DNA of 64,000 nucleotides from Corynebacterium kutscheri (GCF_000980835.1 NZ_CP011312.1:434001-498000), one strand, 5' to 3'. Shown: positions 16,797 to 28,938, counted from the first letter of the stretch. The notes: generated by a model not told the origin, from the sequence alone. Made by a program: numbers and translations.

Positions 16797-18650
16797 ATGA
16801 GTCAGCTACGAAAAGTTATATCTACCTTTGCTACCGCCGCGCTCGTTAGTTTCCCTGCCGGTTTTGTCCTACAGGTTGCTGAGCCTGCGGTGGCTAGTGC
16901 AGCTACTTGCGGCAGTTTGAATTGGGGCGTGAAACAGTCATTTCGCGCGTACATCATGGGCAGAATTGCTCAAGGTGGCTGGGAGATGAGCGACGGAGCC
17001 GGTTTTACTGGTGACGCCACCGGACCTGATGGTGCTTTTACTTTTCCTCGCACAGAAAAAGCTATTATTGATAGCCCAACTAGTGGCACAATTCCTTTCG
17101 GTGGCAGAATCCGTTTTAGTGGCCACGCGCACTATGAAGGCCGAGGCCCATTGCTTGATATGAGTTTGTGGGATCTAAAAGTGCGTATTAACGGGCAATC
17201 TGCCCAGCTGCTTGCTGACTATGATGCCACTCAGTTGGACGGTATGCATGCGAATGCGAAGCAATTGCCTAATCTTGTCGGCGATGATGTCGCAATTGTT
17301 GAAATTGCCCTAGATAATGCACCAGACTTGGAGTCTGATTCGGTAGATCTATCTGGCACCACACGCTTAACTGCCGACGGCGACCGGCTTTTTATGAGCA
17401 ATTATGGTGTTGGCACCGAGATGGATCGCACGAGTGGCGTAGTAGGTACAAAGAGTAATTGCGGTTCCTCAAATGGCTCTTCTGGTTCTAATAGTGGTGG
17501 GGGAACAACTAAGCCGATTACTGGAAATTTCACCGGAACCAATAAAGAAGTTATTGGTTTGCTTTCCGAGACTAACGACACCATGAATGCCCTAACCACT
17601 TTTATGGGAAATTCGCAGATTTTCGTCAAGAAGATCGGTGAATTTACCGGTAATGGTGGTGCTAATACAGCTACGAATAATTCTACGAGAAGCGGTGCTA
17701 GCAACGGTAACACTACTGCTAAGTCGGCAGGTGCGAACCCACCGGCGCAAAATGGACCATCGGCTGCTCATGCTGCTGGCACGGCACCGTCGGTTCCGGC
17801 AGCTGTGGCGTCGGCAAGCGGAAATACGGCAGGGGCAGCTGCTCAAGCGGGACAATCGGGAGTATGCGCACAAGGGGATGCAAAAGGTGTAGAAAAGACT
17901 TCGATGTCCTGGGGGATTAAAAAGAGCTTCCAGTCTTATATCACCGGTTCGATTGCACAAGGCTCGTGGACGCTTAATGGCATTGAGCACTCAAACCAGC
18001 AGTTTCACTTCCCCGGGTCAAGTGGTGCGGTAACCGTAGGACAGAAATCGGGCACCCTTGTTCACAGCGGATCGGTGCATTTCACTGGGCACCATGGCGT
18101 GTTGGATTTAACAATCGCTGATCCTGAGGTGCAGTTTAATGGCAACCAGGGCGAGCTAATCGCTAATGTGAAGTCTTCGGATATTGAAGGCAACCGTACA
18201 GATTATGGTCGCGTAGCATTAGCCACAATTTCTTTTAATACTTTGGATGTCACTGATACTCAGGTCAGTGGGCAAGGCCAAGTGTTTTTAAGTGCAGTGG
18301 GAGCAAATGCGTTTGCTAATTTTTATGAACCTGGCCTAGAAATTGACCCAATTTCTTTCACCGCGACCCTAGGCGGACAGGCTAATTGCGCTACTGGTGC
18401 AGCAGGAGCAACAGCACCTACCTCGGGTTCATCTGCTGCCGGTGCTTCTGGAACTGCCCTAGGAAGTTCTGAGGCAGAAGGAACCACCACTGGTTATAAA
18501 AACGGTGCCGAAAACTTCAAGATCCGCACTGCTGCTGCAAACAGCAGCACTGGTGGTATGGAAACAAGCTCGTATTTGCTACTAGCACTGGTTGCTTTTG
18601 TCGTCGCCGGCGGTAGCATGGGTCGACTCGTTATGGTCAATCCAAGCTAA
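16797..18650 (+). CDS. htaA: Heme-binding surface protein HtaA
   Basis: A 617-residue exported protein that binds heme or hemoglobin at the cell surface and passes heme inward. An N-terminal signal peptide (residues 1 to about 38) precedes two HtaA (CR) domains. The first begins with LNWGVKQSFRAYIMGRIAQG near residue 42, the second with MSWGIKKSFQSYITGSIAQG near residue 365; each contains the Tyr and later His used for heme in the family. A Ser/Gly/Asn/Ala-rich linker separates them and a hydrophobic anchor sits near the C-terminus. The ATG at 16797 has GAGG 7 bases upstream. Iterated elements encode IALDN near 17310 and TALGSS near 18460. Confidence 0.93.
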   Translation: MSQLRKVISTFATAALVSFPAGFVLQVAEPAVASAATCGSLNWGVKQSFRAYIMGRIAQGGWEMSDGAGFTGDATGPDGAFTFPRTEKAIIDSPTSGTIPFGGRIRFSGHAHYEGRGPLLDMSLWDLKVRINGQSAQLLADYDATQLDGMHANAKQLPNLVGDDVAIVEIALDNAPDLESDSVDLSGTTRLTADGDRLFMSNYGVGTEMDRTSGVVGTKSNCGSSNGSSGSNSGGGTTKPITGNFTGTNKEVIGLLSETNDTMNALTTFMGNSQIFVKKIGEFTGNGGANTATNNSTRSGASNGNTTAKSAGANPPAQNGPSAAHAAGTAPSVPAAVASASGNTAGAAAQAGQSGVCAQGDAKGVEKTSMSWGIKKSFQSYITGSIAQGSWTLNGIEHSNQQFHFPGSSGAVTVGQKSGTLVHSGSVHFTGHHGVLDLTIADPEVQFNGNQGELIANVKSSDIEGNRTDYGRVALATISFNTLDVTDTQVSGQGQVFLSAVGANAFANFYEPGLEIDPISFTATLGGQANCATGAAGATAPTSGSSAAGASGTALGSSEAEGTTTGYKNGAENFKIRTAAANSSTGGMETSSYLLLALVAFVVAGGSMGRLVMVNPS

Positions 18651-18667
18651 GCAGGGATGAGGAAATA

Positions 18668-19738
18668 GTGAATAAGACCATGAAAAAACTGTCGCAACTA
18701 TGCGCCGGGGTATTGTGCACTGCGCTATTAAGCGCTTGTGGAGTACAGGGAAGCTATGATTCTACGGCGCAGTTGCGTGAGGAAATAGAGTCTGCAGACC
18801 TCTCCGACCCTAGGGCAATTTCAGGGGTGACCGATGTGGGTGCCTTTGATGATGTTCAGCCGGTGTCGTCGAAAGTTAATCCTGCCCTTCCGGTGGAGCT
18901 AACCGATGCCGACGGTTATGACGTCGTCGTTAATGATGTTTCGCGCATTCTTGCCCTAGATATTTATGGCACCTACAGTAAAACCTTGACCGGGTTGGGC
19001 TTAGCTGACAATATTGTTGGCCGCAGTGTGTCTTCGACCGAAAATATTCTTTCGGATCGTCCTGTGGTGACCGAGGGTGGGCACAATATCAATGTAGAAG
19101 CTGTGCTGAGCCTAGAACCGACGCTTTTTATCGTGGATCATTCCATTGGTCCGCGCGATGCTATTGATCAGATTCGTGCTGCTGGGGTAACAACTGTTGT
19201 TATGGAGCCCGAGCGCACAATTGATTCGGTAGCCAAAGACATCATTACCTTGTCCCAGGTTGTCGGGCTTGTCGACGAAGGTCAAAAACTCGCTGACCGT
19301 AGCGAAGAAGAAATTGCCCTAGCGCGAGAAACCATTAAAAACATTGTTCCCGACGACCCCATGCGTATGGCCTTCCTATATACACGTGGCACTGGTGGCA
19401 TTTTCTTTATTATGGGTGAGGGCACTGGTGCAAAAGATCTGATTGAAGGCGTTGGCGGTATTGATCTTGCTGCTGAAAATAACCTTGCTTACGCTGAACC
19501 AGCTAATGCCGAATCTTTGGCGCGGATTAATCCAGAAATCTTCATTATGATGACTGACGGATTGAAATCGACTGGTGGACTAGAAGGACTACTGGAACGC
19601 CCAGGCGTGGTTCAGACCACCGCTGGACAAAAACCACGTATTGTTACCATCCCCGACGGACAGTCACTAGCTTTTGGTCCGATGACTGGACAAACTTTGC
19701 TCCGACTAGCTCAAGCGATTTATGACCCACAGAGTTAA
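18668..19738 (+). CDS. hmuT: Heme-binding lipoprotein HmuT
   Basis: A 356-residue lipoprotein with a signal peptide ending in the lipobox LLSAC near residue 24. The rest is a heme-type periplasmic binding protein with motifs such as LALDIYGTYSKTLTGLGLAD, VTEGGHNINVEAVLSLEPTL and FLYTRGTGGIFFIMGEGTGA. HmuT receives heme from HtaA/HtaB and delivers it to HmuUV. It begins with GTG (GAGGAAATAGTG, good spacing), 15 bases after htaA. Exact iterated elements encode DPRAI near 18806, LALDI near 18957 and EIALARE near 19320. Confidence 0.93.
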   Translation: MNKTMKKLSQLCAGVLCTALLSACGVQGSYDSTAQLREEIESADLSDPRAISGVTDVGAFDDVQPVSSKVNPALPVELTDADGYDVVVNDVSRILALDIYGTYSKTLTGLGLADNIVGRSVSSTENILSDRPVVTEGGHNINVEAVLSLEPTLFIVDHSIGPRDAIDQIRAAGVTTVVMEPERTIDSVAKDIITLSQVVGLVDEGQKLADRSEEEIALARETIKNIVPDDPMRMAFLYTRGTGGIFFIMGEGTGAKDLIEGVGGIDLAAENNLAYAEPANAESLARINPEIFIMMTDGLKSTGGLEGLLERPGVVQTTAGQKPRIVTIPDGQSLAFGPMTGQTLLRLAQAIYDPQS

Positions 19739-20945
19739 TTCCCAAAAGAGCAACGCAGTTGACCATCAGCCGGATTTAGAAAATGATCAAAATGGCAATT
19801 TGGCCTCTCTTCCTAGGACAGTTTGGGATGATAGCGCGGTAGTTAGTTTGCAAGGTACAGGTGTTGTAATGAATAGCAGCCAGATGGACAACACTATAAG
19901 CAGCACAATTGATGCAAATAGCGTGGTATTTCAGCGTCGGAAACAGTGCCAAATTACGCTTTTTGTCTCTTTGTTTGCGCTGCTGCTCATTGTTGTGCTG
20001 CTCAGTATTGCCCTAGGGCAGTATTATGTGCCAGTGCAAGATATTTTGCCTATCTTGCTTGGTGGTAGTGATTCTGCGGGATTGGCCTCGTCGGTTGTAT
20101 GGGAGATTCGTTTACCGCGCATTATTCTTGGCCTATTAGTTGGTGCTGCGTTAGGGGTAGCAGGTACGTTGATGCAGGCGTTATTTGCTAATCCGCTGGC
20201 GGAGCCGTCGATAATTGGTGTGACCTCTGGTGCTGGTGTGGGTGCTGCGTTGGTGATTGTCTTTGAAATTGCCATTTTGGGTACTTTTACTGTGCCAGTG
20301 GCTGCGTTTATTACCGCACTTATGGTTACTGGGATTATTTATCAGTTGGCACGCCATAATGGTCGTGTTGCGGTTGTGAATCTAATTTTGACCGGTATTG
20401 CGATTAATGCTGTGTGCGGGGCGATCATTTCATTCATGCTTTACCTTGCTCCGACGTCGAACCGTGAGCAGATTATTTTTTGGCAGATGGGCTCGCTGAA
20501 TGGTTCGCAGTGGAAGCATGTGTGGGTAGTGCTGCCGGTCGTGGTGCTTGGTGTTGTTATAGCCTTGCGCCTGGGGCGAAAATTGGATGTTCTTGCCCTA
20601 GGGGAGAGGGCTGCTGGGCACACTGGTATTGATGTGGCAAAGCTACGCGTTGTTGCCATTGTTTCTTCGACGGTGTTAACCGCTGGTGCGGTGAGTTTTG
20701 CTGGTTTGATCGGTTTTGTTGGGTTGATTGTGCCGCATTTGTTGCGTCAGATTGTGGGACCTGAAAATAGGATTTTGATACCTGCTTCTGCCCTAGCGGG
20801 GGCGGTGTTGATCGGTTTTGCAGATATCGCAGCGCGCACCCTGATTCCTTTTGCAGATTTGCCGATTGGTATTTTTACTGCGTTGGTTGGTGGCCCGACA
20901 TTTTTCATCCTGCTTCGCCGAATGATGCGAAAGGGTTTGCATTGA
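19722..20945 (+). CDS. hmuU: Heme ABC transporter permease HmuU
   Basis: A FecCD-type permease with the usual ten hydrophobic segments (for example GLLVGAALGVAGTLMQALFA and SFAGLIGFVGLIVPHLLR, a coupling-loop signature). As drawn it has 407 residues and overlaps the end of hmuT by 17 bases. The first 70-80 residues are hydrophilic and absent from typical permeases of about 340 residues. A start at the ATG near 19869 would give a more normal length, so the N-terminus is unsure. An element variant (LPRTVW) lies in that doubtful stretch, and exact elements encode SIALGQYY, LALGER and SALAGA. Confidence 0.9.
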   Translation: MTHRVNSQKSNAVDHQPDLENDQNGNLASLPRTVWDDSAVVSLQGTGVVMNSSQMDNTISSTIDANSVVFQRRKQCQITLFVSLFALLLIVVLLSIALGQYYVPVQDILPILLGGSDSAGLASSVVWEIRLPRIILGLLVGAALGVAGTLMQALFANPLAEPSIIGVTSGAGVGAALVIVFEIAILGTFTVPVAAFITALMVTGIIYQLARHNGRVAVVNLILTGIAINAVCGAIISFMLYLAPTSNREQIIFWQMGSLNGSQWKHVWVVLPVVVLGVVIALRLGRKLDVLALGERAAGHTGIDVAKLRVVAIVSSTVLTAGAVSFAGLIGFVGLIVPHLLRQIVGPENRILIPASALAGAVLIGFADIAARTLIPFADLPIGIFTALVGGPTFFILLRRMMRKGLH

Positions 20946-21769
20946 TTACCGTCGAGAATGTTTCTGTTGAGATCGCCGGCAAGCAGTTGCTGCGTGAGGT
21001 GTCCTTTGTAGCTAAGCCTGGCGAGGTTACTGGTCTTATTGGGCCGAATGGTGCAGGTAAGTCGACGATGCTGGCGGTGTTATCGGGAGATTTGGATCGA
21101 ACTGATGGCGCGGTGCGCATTATGGATGCCGATCCTGCTACGACTTCTAATCGGGCAATGGCGCGGTTGCGGGCGGTCATGCTGCAAGATGTGAGCGTTT
21201 CTTTTGAATTTTTGGTGCGCGATGTTGTGGCAATGGGGCGCCGCCCGTGGGAGGGGACAGATTTAGCTCAATATGATGAAGAGCTTATCGACGCTGCCCT
21301 AGTAGCCACCGATACTGCGCACCTTGCCGGTCGTGATGTGGTCACCTTGTCTGGTGGCGAAAAAGCCAGAATTGCCCTAGCGAGAGTGTTGGCTCAGCAT
21401 ACCCCGGTGATATTTCTTGACGAGCCGACGGCAGCCTTGGACATTAAACACCAGGAGCAAGTGCTTGGGTTAGTGCGTCGAATAGCGAAAGAGACTAATG
21501 TGGCTGTGTTGGTGGTGTTGCATGACCTTAATGCGGCAGCCGCCTACTGTGATCATATTGTGTGTCTTGCTAATGGTACGGTAACCGCCCAGGGTCGTGT
21601 GGATGAGGTGTACACCCGAGAGACCTTGTCCCAGGTTTATGGTTGGCCAATTGATGTGCGTATCGACGCTGAAGGCAGGCGTTCAGTGCACCCAGCACGT
21701 CGGCAAGAAATTGATACAGCTACTGCCTTCCTTAGGGCAATTTCAGATGCTGGCAATCGTGGTAAGTAG
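20942..21769 (+). CDS. hmuV: Heme ABC transporter ATP-binding protein HmuV
   Basis: A 275-residue ATPase that drives heme import through HmuU. Walker A is GPNGAGKST, the signature LSGGEKARIALARVL, and Walker B VIFLDEPTAALD followed by the switch His in VLHDLNAAAAYCDH. It starts with TTG, overlapping the hmuU stop as TTGA, so translation is likely coupled. Three repeat-derived segments appear: AALVA near 21299, RIALAR near 21377, which forms part of the ABC signature helix, and FLRAISD near 21732. Confidence 0.95.
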   Translation: MITVENVSVEIAGKQLLREVSFVAKPGEVTGLIGPNGAGKSTMLAVLSGDLDRTDGAVRIMDADPATTSNRAMARLRAVMLQDVSVSFEFLVRDVVAMGRRPWEGTDLAQYDEELIDAALVATDTAHLAGRDVVTLSGGEKARIALARVLAQHTPVIFLDEPTAALDIKHQEQVLGLVRRIAKETNVAVLVVLHDLNAAAAYCDHIVCLANGTVTAQGRVDEVYTRETLSQVYGWPIDVRIDAEGRRSVHPARRQEIDTATAFLRAISDAGNRGK

Positions 21770-21804
21770 TAGCTGATATGTAGTGATGATTTGATACTTT
21801 TTGT

Positions 21805-21833
21805 AAGGACCTAGCTAATGAGCTGGGTCTTTT
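21805..21833 (+). terminator. Terminator between hmuV and htaB
   Basis: GACCTAGCT and AGCTGGGTC pair around a 4-base AATG loop and are followed by TTTT. This marks the end of the htaA-hmuTUV transcript and implies htaB has its own promoter. Confidence 0.75.
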
Positions 21834-21973
21834 CGTTGTTTTGGGGTAGTGGGGTGTGGTTTAAAAGGAAAAGATAAATTTCAATTTAGTTCCCTTATTG
21901 AAAATAAGGGGGAAATGGGGGCAGATATGCTCATATGTTTATCTAAATGATTGATAAGTCCACAACACGTTAT

Positions 21974-21992
21974 TAAGGTATGGCTTACCTTT
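21974..21992 (+). promoter_or_regulatory. Candidate DtxR iron box upstream of htaB
   Basis: TAAGGTATGGCTTACCTTT shares about 13 of 19 positions with the DtxR consensus and is a good dyad (AAGGTA...TACCTT). It lies about 45 bases before the htaB start, where a repressor would block transcription. Confidence 0.6.
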
Positions 21993-22035
21993 TATTTTGT
22001 CTGTCCTTTTTCGTTTAAAATTGGAGTTTGAGCAT

Positions 22036-23022
22036 ATGAAGAATCGGATCATTCCGAGTTTTGTTGTTGCACTATCAATGGTTGGCGCTACTTTCACTGT
22101 TCCGCAGCTTGCATCTGCCCAAGAAGTTGTTGCCGAAAGCGCAACTTGCCAACGTCCTGGTTTGGAAATTACTGGCGGTACCCTTAAGTGGGGCATTAAG
22201 CAATCATTCCGTCAATACATTAAAGGCTCGATTGCAAAAGGCGATTGGACTACCAGTGGCGATGTGAAAAACAACGGCAAGGATGCGACGGCACAAGATT
22301 TCCAATTCCAATTTACTGTTGATCCAGAAAAATCTTTTATCGAACTTGATAAAAACGGCAAGGTTATTAAGTCCGAAATTGCTACTAAGGATTCGACACT
22401 TGAGTTTAAGGGACATCATGGTTCCCTGTACACGAATATGTCGAGCCCCTATTTCACCACTCAGGACTCAGCAGTAAAAGCTGGTAGCAGCTACCTTGGC
22501 TATTATGTGCCGGGTAAAGCGATGACTGATTACACCAAAGATGATCAAATCGAAGCTAATAAGAAGACCGGACGAGATACTTTTGCTGAAGGCTCGGCTA
22601 AGTGGGATCTTGACAATGGCCACAAGTCTTTGAAGTTTACTGGCTCGCAAATGATGTATGTTCCTAAGCCAGGAACTCAGTATGACAGCACAACCAAGAA
22701 GCAGACGATCGAGGGTATCGATGTTATCTTCATGGGCATTTACAATAAAAACTATAAGCCAGAAATTGACGAAGTAAATGCAGAGTTTATGGTGAAGGAT
22801 ACTTGCCTTGATGGTAAGAAAGATCCAGATCACCGCGATCAAGATAGTTCTAAGGATGGCAATAGCTCTGCTAATCAAGGCAGCATTACTATGCCAAAGA
22901 TTGGTAGTTTTTGGAATATCGCCCTCGCGATTGTAAGTGCTATTGGTCTGGTTGCAATCCTTGGTAAGACAGTTATCGATGCGGCTGCTTCCATGGGGAT
23001 TAAACTGCCATTTAAGTTCTAA
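22036..23022 (+). CDS. htaB: Heme-binding membrane-anchored protein HtaB
   Basis: A 328-residue exported protein with a signal peptide (residues 1-30, ending near LASAQ) and one HtaA domain starting LKWGIKQSFRQYIKGSIAKG near residue 52. In C. diphtheriae HtaB binds heme and is thought to relay it between HtaA and HmuT. A Lys/Asp-rich stretch near residue 260 leads to a C-terminal hydrophobic segment (IALAIVSAIGLVAILGK) that would anchor it. The ATG at 22036 is preceded by GGAGTTTGAGCAT. An exact iterated element abuts the stop codon. The htaC gene that follows in C. diphtheriae was not seen. Confidence 0.92.
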   Translation: MKNRIIPSFVVALSMVGATFTVPQLASAQEVVAESATCQRPGLEITGGTLKWGIKQSFRQYIKGSIAKGDWTTSGDVKNNGKDATAQDFQFQFTVDPEKSFIELDKNGKVIKSEIATKDSTLEFKGHHGSLYTNMSSPYFTTQDSAVKAGSSYLGYYVPGKAMTDYTKDDQIEANKKTGRDTFAEGSAKWDLDNGHKSLKFTGSQMMYVPKPGTQYDSTTKKQTIEGIDVIFMGIYNKNYKPEIDEVNAEFMVKDTCLDGKKDPDHRDQDSSKDGNSSANQGSITMPKIGSFWNIALAIVSAIGLVAILGKTVIDAAASMGIKLPFKF

Positions 23023-23064
23023 ATTGCCCTAGGGGAAAACGTTTTTGTCTTGTTTTCCTTTTTT

Positions 23065-23104
23065 AAAGCTGCTGCTTCCTTTGGTTTAGGAAGCGGCAGC
23101 TTTT
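23065..23104 (+). terminator. Terminator of htaB
   Basis: AAAGCTGCTGCTTCC and GGAAGCGGCAGCTTT pair with one mismatch around a 9-base loop and are followed by TTAGTTT. A strong intrinsic terminator. Confidence 0.85.
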
Positions 23105-23169
23105 AGTTTCTAGCCCATGATGCCAGTGGTCGTTGCCAATATATTTTAGTTGCTGCCGGTTAGAATCAG

Positions 23170-23562
23170 TCAAGGTTTAGGGAAGCTAAAAAGAGACCCA
23201 GCTGAAGCTGCAGCAATAATTGGAATAGGCCCGCTAACTAGGAAAAACGCGGCACCAGCGTGTCCTTGTAAAAATTCACGAGGGATGCGATATCTGTCAG
23301 GTACCAAGCATGGAATTGCTGGTAATTACAGGCGATATACGTCGATAAGCATACCTATAATGACGGATGCATGCGCAACCTTGAAGAGAAAACCGCTACC
23401 GAGGTTTTCCAGAGATGAGAATATGTAGTTTAGGCGTTGCTAACCAGAAAAGAGCTGAGGGGAAACGCCGGCAGGGATGAGGCCAGTCTGGGCTACATCG
23501 TGGGTGATAGGAAAGTTAAGAACGAAAGCATTGGTATCGCTTGGTGGGTATAAGAGTTCATT
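23170..23562 (-). pseudogene. Decayed coding remnant, possibly of a transporter
   Basis: One minus-strand frame reads for 131 codons with stops only at two internal positions and at the end. The segments look like real protein, for example LNFPITHDVAQTGLIPAGVS, then VAHASVIIGMLIDVYRL, then LVPDRYRIPREFLQGHAGAA followed by a hydrophobic GPIPIIAAASAGSLF. The DRYR-type motif and hydrophobic stretches hint at an MFS-like permease, but this is only an impression. No start codon or RBS was found. It fills most of the space between htaB and icd, where C. diphtheriae has htaC. Confidence 0.4.
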
Positions 23563-23587
23563 AGAGCCAATATTTCTAGCAAAACCT

Positions 23588-26465
<2,878 letters not shown>

Positions 26466-27686
26466 ATGTTTTCCGGCATGCCTGCACTCAATCGTCGCCC
26501 GATTCCTCGTCAAACTGATATTTCTGATACTCGTCGTCTCTTAGTCATGATTGCGCTGGCTGCTGGCGGTTTTGGTATTGGAATTACTGAGTTTGTGTCG
26601 ATGGGATTACTCAATCTCATTGCTGCTGATTTTGGGGTGAGTGAGGATCAAGCCGGGCATATTATTACCGCCTATGCATTGGGTGTAGTCGTTGCTGCAC
26701 CATTGATCGCTGCGCTGACCGGACATATCCCGCGTCGTCGATTGCTGATTATTTTGATGCTTGCCTTCACGGTAGGCAATGCGATAGGTATTTTTGCAGA
26801 AAACTATGCTGTATTAATTGCCTCGCGCTTTATTGCTGGTGTTCCACATGGTGCGTTTTTCTCCGTGGCAAGCCTATCTACCGCCTCGATGGCGCCTCGT
26901 GGTCAACGTGGTCGCGCGTTAGCATTCGTTGGTATGGGCCTACCGATCGCTACCGTTGTTGGTGTGCCTATTGCTCAGCTGCTTGGTCAGGTATTTGGCT
27001 GGCAAGCCGCTTATGGGTTGGTCGCATGTATTGGACTTATTACTTTATTGGCGTTGTGGTTCCTTATGCCGCATATGTCTGAAATGGCACCAACTTCACC
27101 ACTGACCGAGCTAGGCGCGCTGCGTCGTAGCCAGGTGTGGCTCTCCTTGGCAATTGGTTCGGTCGGTTTTGGTGGCATGTTCGCGGTATATACCTACATC
27201 TCGTGGACGATGACCGAAAAAGCCGGTTTGAATGAAAACCTCATGTGGGTTGTGCTGATGGCCTATGGTTTGGGCATGGTGGCCGGCAATTACCTAGGTG
27301 GCCGGCTTGCCGATTGGAACCTGGAAAAAGGTATCGGCATTGCCATGGGCATGATTATTTTAAGCTTGATTGTGTTCTACTTTGCATCGTCACATCCGAT
27401 TACCGGCATCCTTAGCTTTGCGACGGTTGGTACCTCCGGTTCAGTACTGATTCCATCCTTACAAATTAGGCTCATGGATGTCGCAGGTAAAGCACAGACT
27501 CTTGCTGCCGCCTTGAACCACTCCGCGTTAAATATCGCTAATGCTTTGGGCGCTTCTTTAGGTGGTGCAGTAATTGCTGCCGGCTATGGATATTCCGCCC
27601 CAGCCCTTGCCGGTGCTGCGCTAGGACTATGTGCCTTAGGTATTTGGGCAGTGGCTGCACGTTTGCGCGCGAAGCAGCTAGTCTAG
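26466..27686 (+). CDS. MFS transporter, DHA1-type exporter
   Basis: A 406-residue major facilitator protein with about twelve hydrophobic segments. After an N-terminal cytoplasmic stretch come GGFGIGITEFVSMGLLNLIA, the motif-A-like loop LTGHIPRRRLLI, and SRFIAGVPHGAFFSVASLST. These match the AraJ/CmlR-like drug exporter branch, which includes corynebacterial chloramphenicol exporters, but the substrate cannot be told. The first ATG is used; a second, four codons on, is equally possible. The xth gene begins 5 bases after the stop, so the two are probably cotranscribed. Confidence 0.85.
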   Translation: MFSGMPALNRRPIPRQTDISDTRRLLVMIALAAGGFGIGITEFVSMGLLNLIAADFGVSEDQAGHIITAYALGVVVAAPLIAALTGHIPRRRLLIILMLAFTVGNAIGIFAENYAVLIASRFIAGVPHGAFFSVASLSTASMAPRGQRGRALAFVGMGLPIATVVGVPIAQLLGQVFGWQAAYGLVACIGLITLLALWFLMPHMSEMAPTSPLTELGALRRSQVWLSLAIGSVGFGGMFAVYTYISWTMTEKAGLNENLMWVVLMAYGLGMVAGNYLGGRLADWNLEKGIGIAMGMIILSLIVFYFASSHPITGILSFATVGTSGSVLIPSLQIRLMDVAGKAQTLAAALNHSALNIANALGASLGGAVIAAGYGYSAPALAGAALGLCALGIWAVAARLRAKQLV

Positions 27687-27691
27687 AGCAC

Positions 27692-28597
27692 ATGCAGATT
27701 ACCACCGTCAACGTCAATGGCATTCGCGCCGCAGTAAAACAACGCAGCGAGACTAACCTCGGTTTTATTCACTGGCTACGCCACAGCGACTCCGACATCG
27801 TCTTATTGCAGGAAGTACGTGCCAGCGAAAAAGATACCGAAATTGCCCTAGCGCCTGTGCTTGACGACGGTTGGTTTTACATTGGCGCCCCTGCAGCAGC
27901 AAAAGGCCGCGCCGGGGTGGGTATTCTAAGCCGCAGCCCACTATCTGATATCCGCATTGGTATTCCTGGTTTTGAAGATTCCGGACGATATATCCAGGGC
28001 AGTTTTGATGACAATGGCACCGAGGTTGTTGTCGCGAGCTTGTATCTTCCTTCCGGGTCAGCTAATACCGCGAAACAAGATGAGAAGTATTATTTCCTTG
28101 ACTCTTTTGAGCCTTTCTTAGCCCAGGCAGCTCAAGACAATGAGTATATGGTCGTTGGTGGAGATTGGAATATCTGTCACCGCGAACAAGACTTAAAAAA
28201 CTTTAAAACCAACCGCAAAAAGAGCGGTTTTCTACCCGATGAACGCGCCTTTATGGATGCACTATTTGGTACCTTCCCCGACGAACATAGCCAAATTGAT
28301 CAGCATGGACAGTGGGCTGGTACAGTGGAATACGTACCGGCGTTCGATCAACCACGACAAGCAACCCGCAATCCACACTGGTTCGATGTTGCCCGTAGGC
28401 TGCACCCACAGGATGCACCTTATACCTGGTGGACATATCGCGGACAGGCCTTTGATACGAACGCAGGCTGGCGCATCGACTACCAAGCTGCAACTGCCAA
28501 AATGCTGGCGCGCGCCGAGAAAACCTGGGTGGATAAAGCAAGTGCTTATGACTTACGCTGGTCTGATCATAGTCCGCTTAATGTAATGTATCGCTAA
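27692..28597 (+). CDS. xth: Exodeoxyribonuclease III family DNA-repair enzyme
   Basis: A 301-residue AP endonuclease/3'-exonuclease of the ExoIII class, acting in base-excision repair. Catalytic signatures are TVNVNGIRAA (metal-binding Asn), LLQEVRAS with the catalytic Glu, VVGGDWNICH near residue 155, RIDYQAATA and the final WSDHSPL with catalytic Asp and His. It is a little longer than the usual 265-280 residues. The start ATG lies 5 bases after the MFS stop. An iterated element encodes EIALAPV near 27849. Confidence 0.9.
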   Translation: MQITTVNVNGIRAAVKQRSETNLGFIHWLRHSDSDIVLLQEVRASEKDTEIALAPVLDDGWFYIGAPAAAKGRAGVGILSRSPLSDIRIGIPGFEDSGRYIQGSFDDNGTEVVVASLYLPSGSANTAKQDEKYYFLDSFEPFLAQAAQDNEYMVVGGDWNICHREQDLKNFKTNRKKSGFLPDERAFMDALFGTFPDEHSQIDQHGQWAGTVEYVPAFDQPRQATRNPHWFDVARRLHPQDAPYTWWTYRGQAFDTNAGWRIDYQAATAKMLARAEKTWVDKASAYDLRWSDHSPLNVMYR

Positions 28598-28650
28598 TCA
28601 GATGGTAGATTGGGTTCGCTAGGAAAATATATTGCACTAGAGGAGCATTC

Positions 28651-28812
28651 ATGCGCTTGACCGGCATTGTTTTATTAATTTTAGGTATCGTACTTGCTGG
28701 ACTTTCGACGCTTTTGCTCGGCAACAATGACATCAACGCAATTCTTGGTGCCTTGTTATTAGGTATGGGTGGAGCAAGCATTATTGCAAGTCTGACCTAT
28801 CTTTTTCGATAA
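28651..28812 (+). CDS. Small two-segment membrane protein (53 residues)
   Basis: A short gene with an excellent ribosome-binding site (AGAGGAG, 6 bases before the ATG). The product, 53 residues starting MRLTGIVLLILGIVLAGLST, has two hydrophobic segments joined by a polar loop LLGNNDINAIL, ending in TYLFR. It lies 53 bases after xth and before a strong terminator, so it is probably the last gene of the MFS-xth unit. Small Gly-rich two-helix proteins of this kind are common in corynebacteria; no function is known to me. Confidence 0.7.
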   Translation: MRLTGIVLLILGIVLAGLSTLLLGNNDINAILGALLLGMGGASIIASLTYLFR

Positions 28813-28902
28813 TTTTTTATAGAGCACAAAAGCACCGGTTCGGTGCCTACAACAACGGCAAAGATAGTGCCGCGGCTGCAATCGTCGATTGTTAGCTACC
28901 CT

Positions 28903-28938
28903 AAACGCTCATGTGGTTTATTAACCGCATGAGCGTTT
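28903..28938 (+). terminator. Terminator after the small membrane protein
   Basis: AAACGCTCATGTGGTT and AACCGCATGAGCGTTT pair with one mismatch around a 4-base loop. A GAGTTT run follows. Confidence 0.8.
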
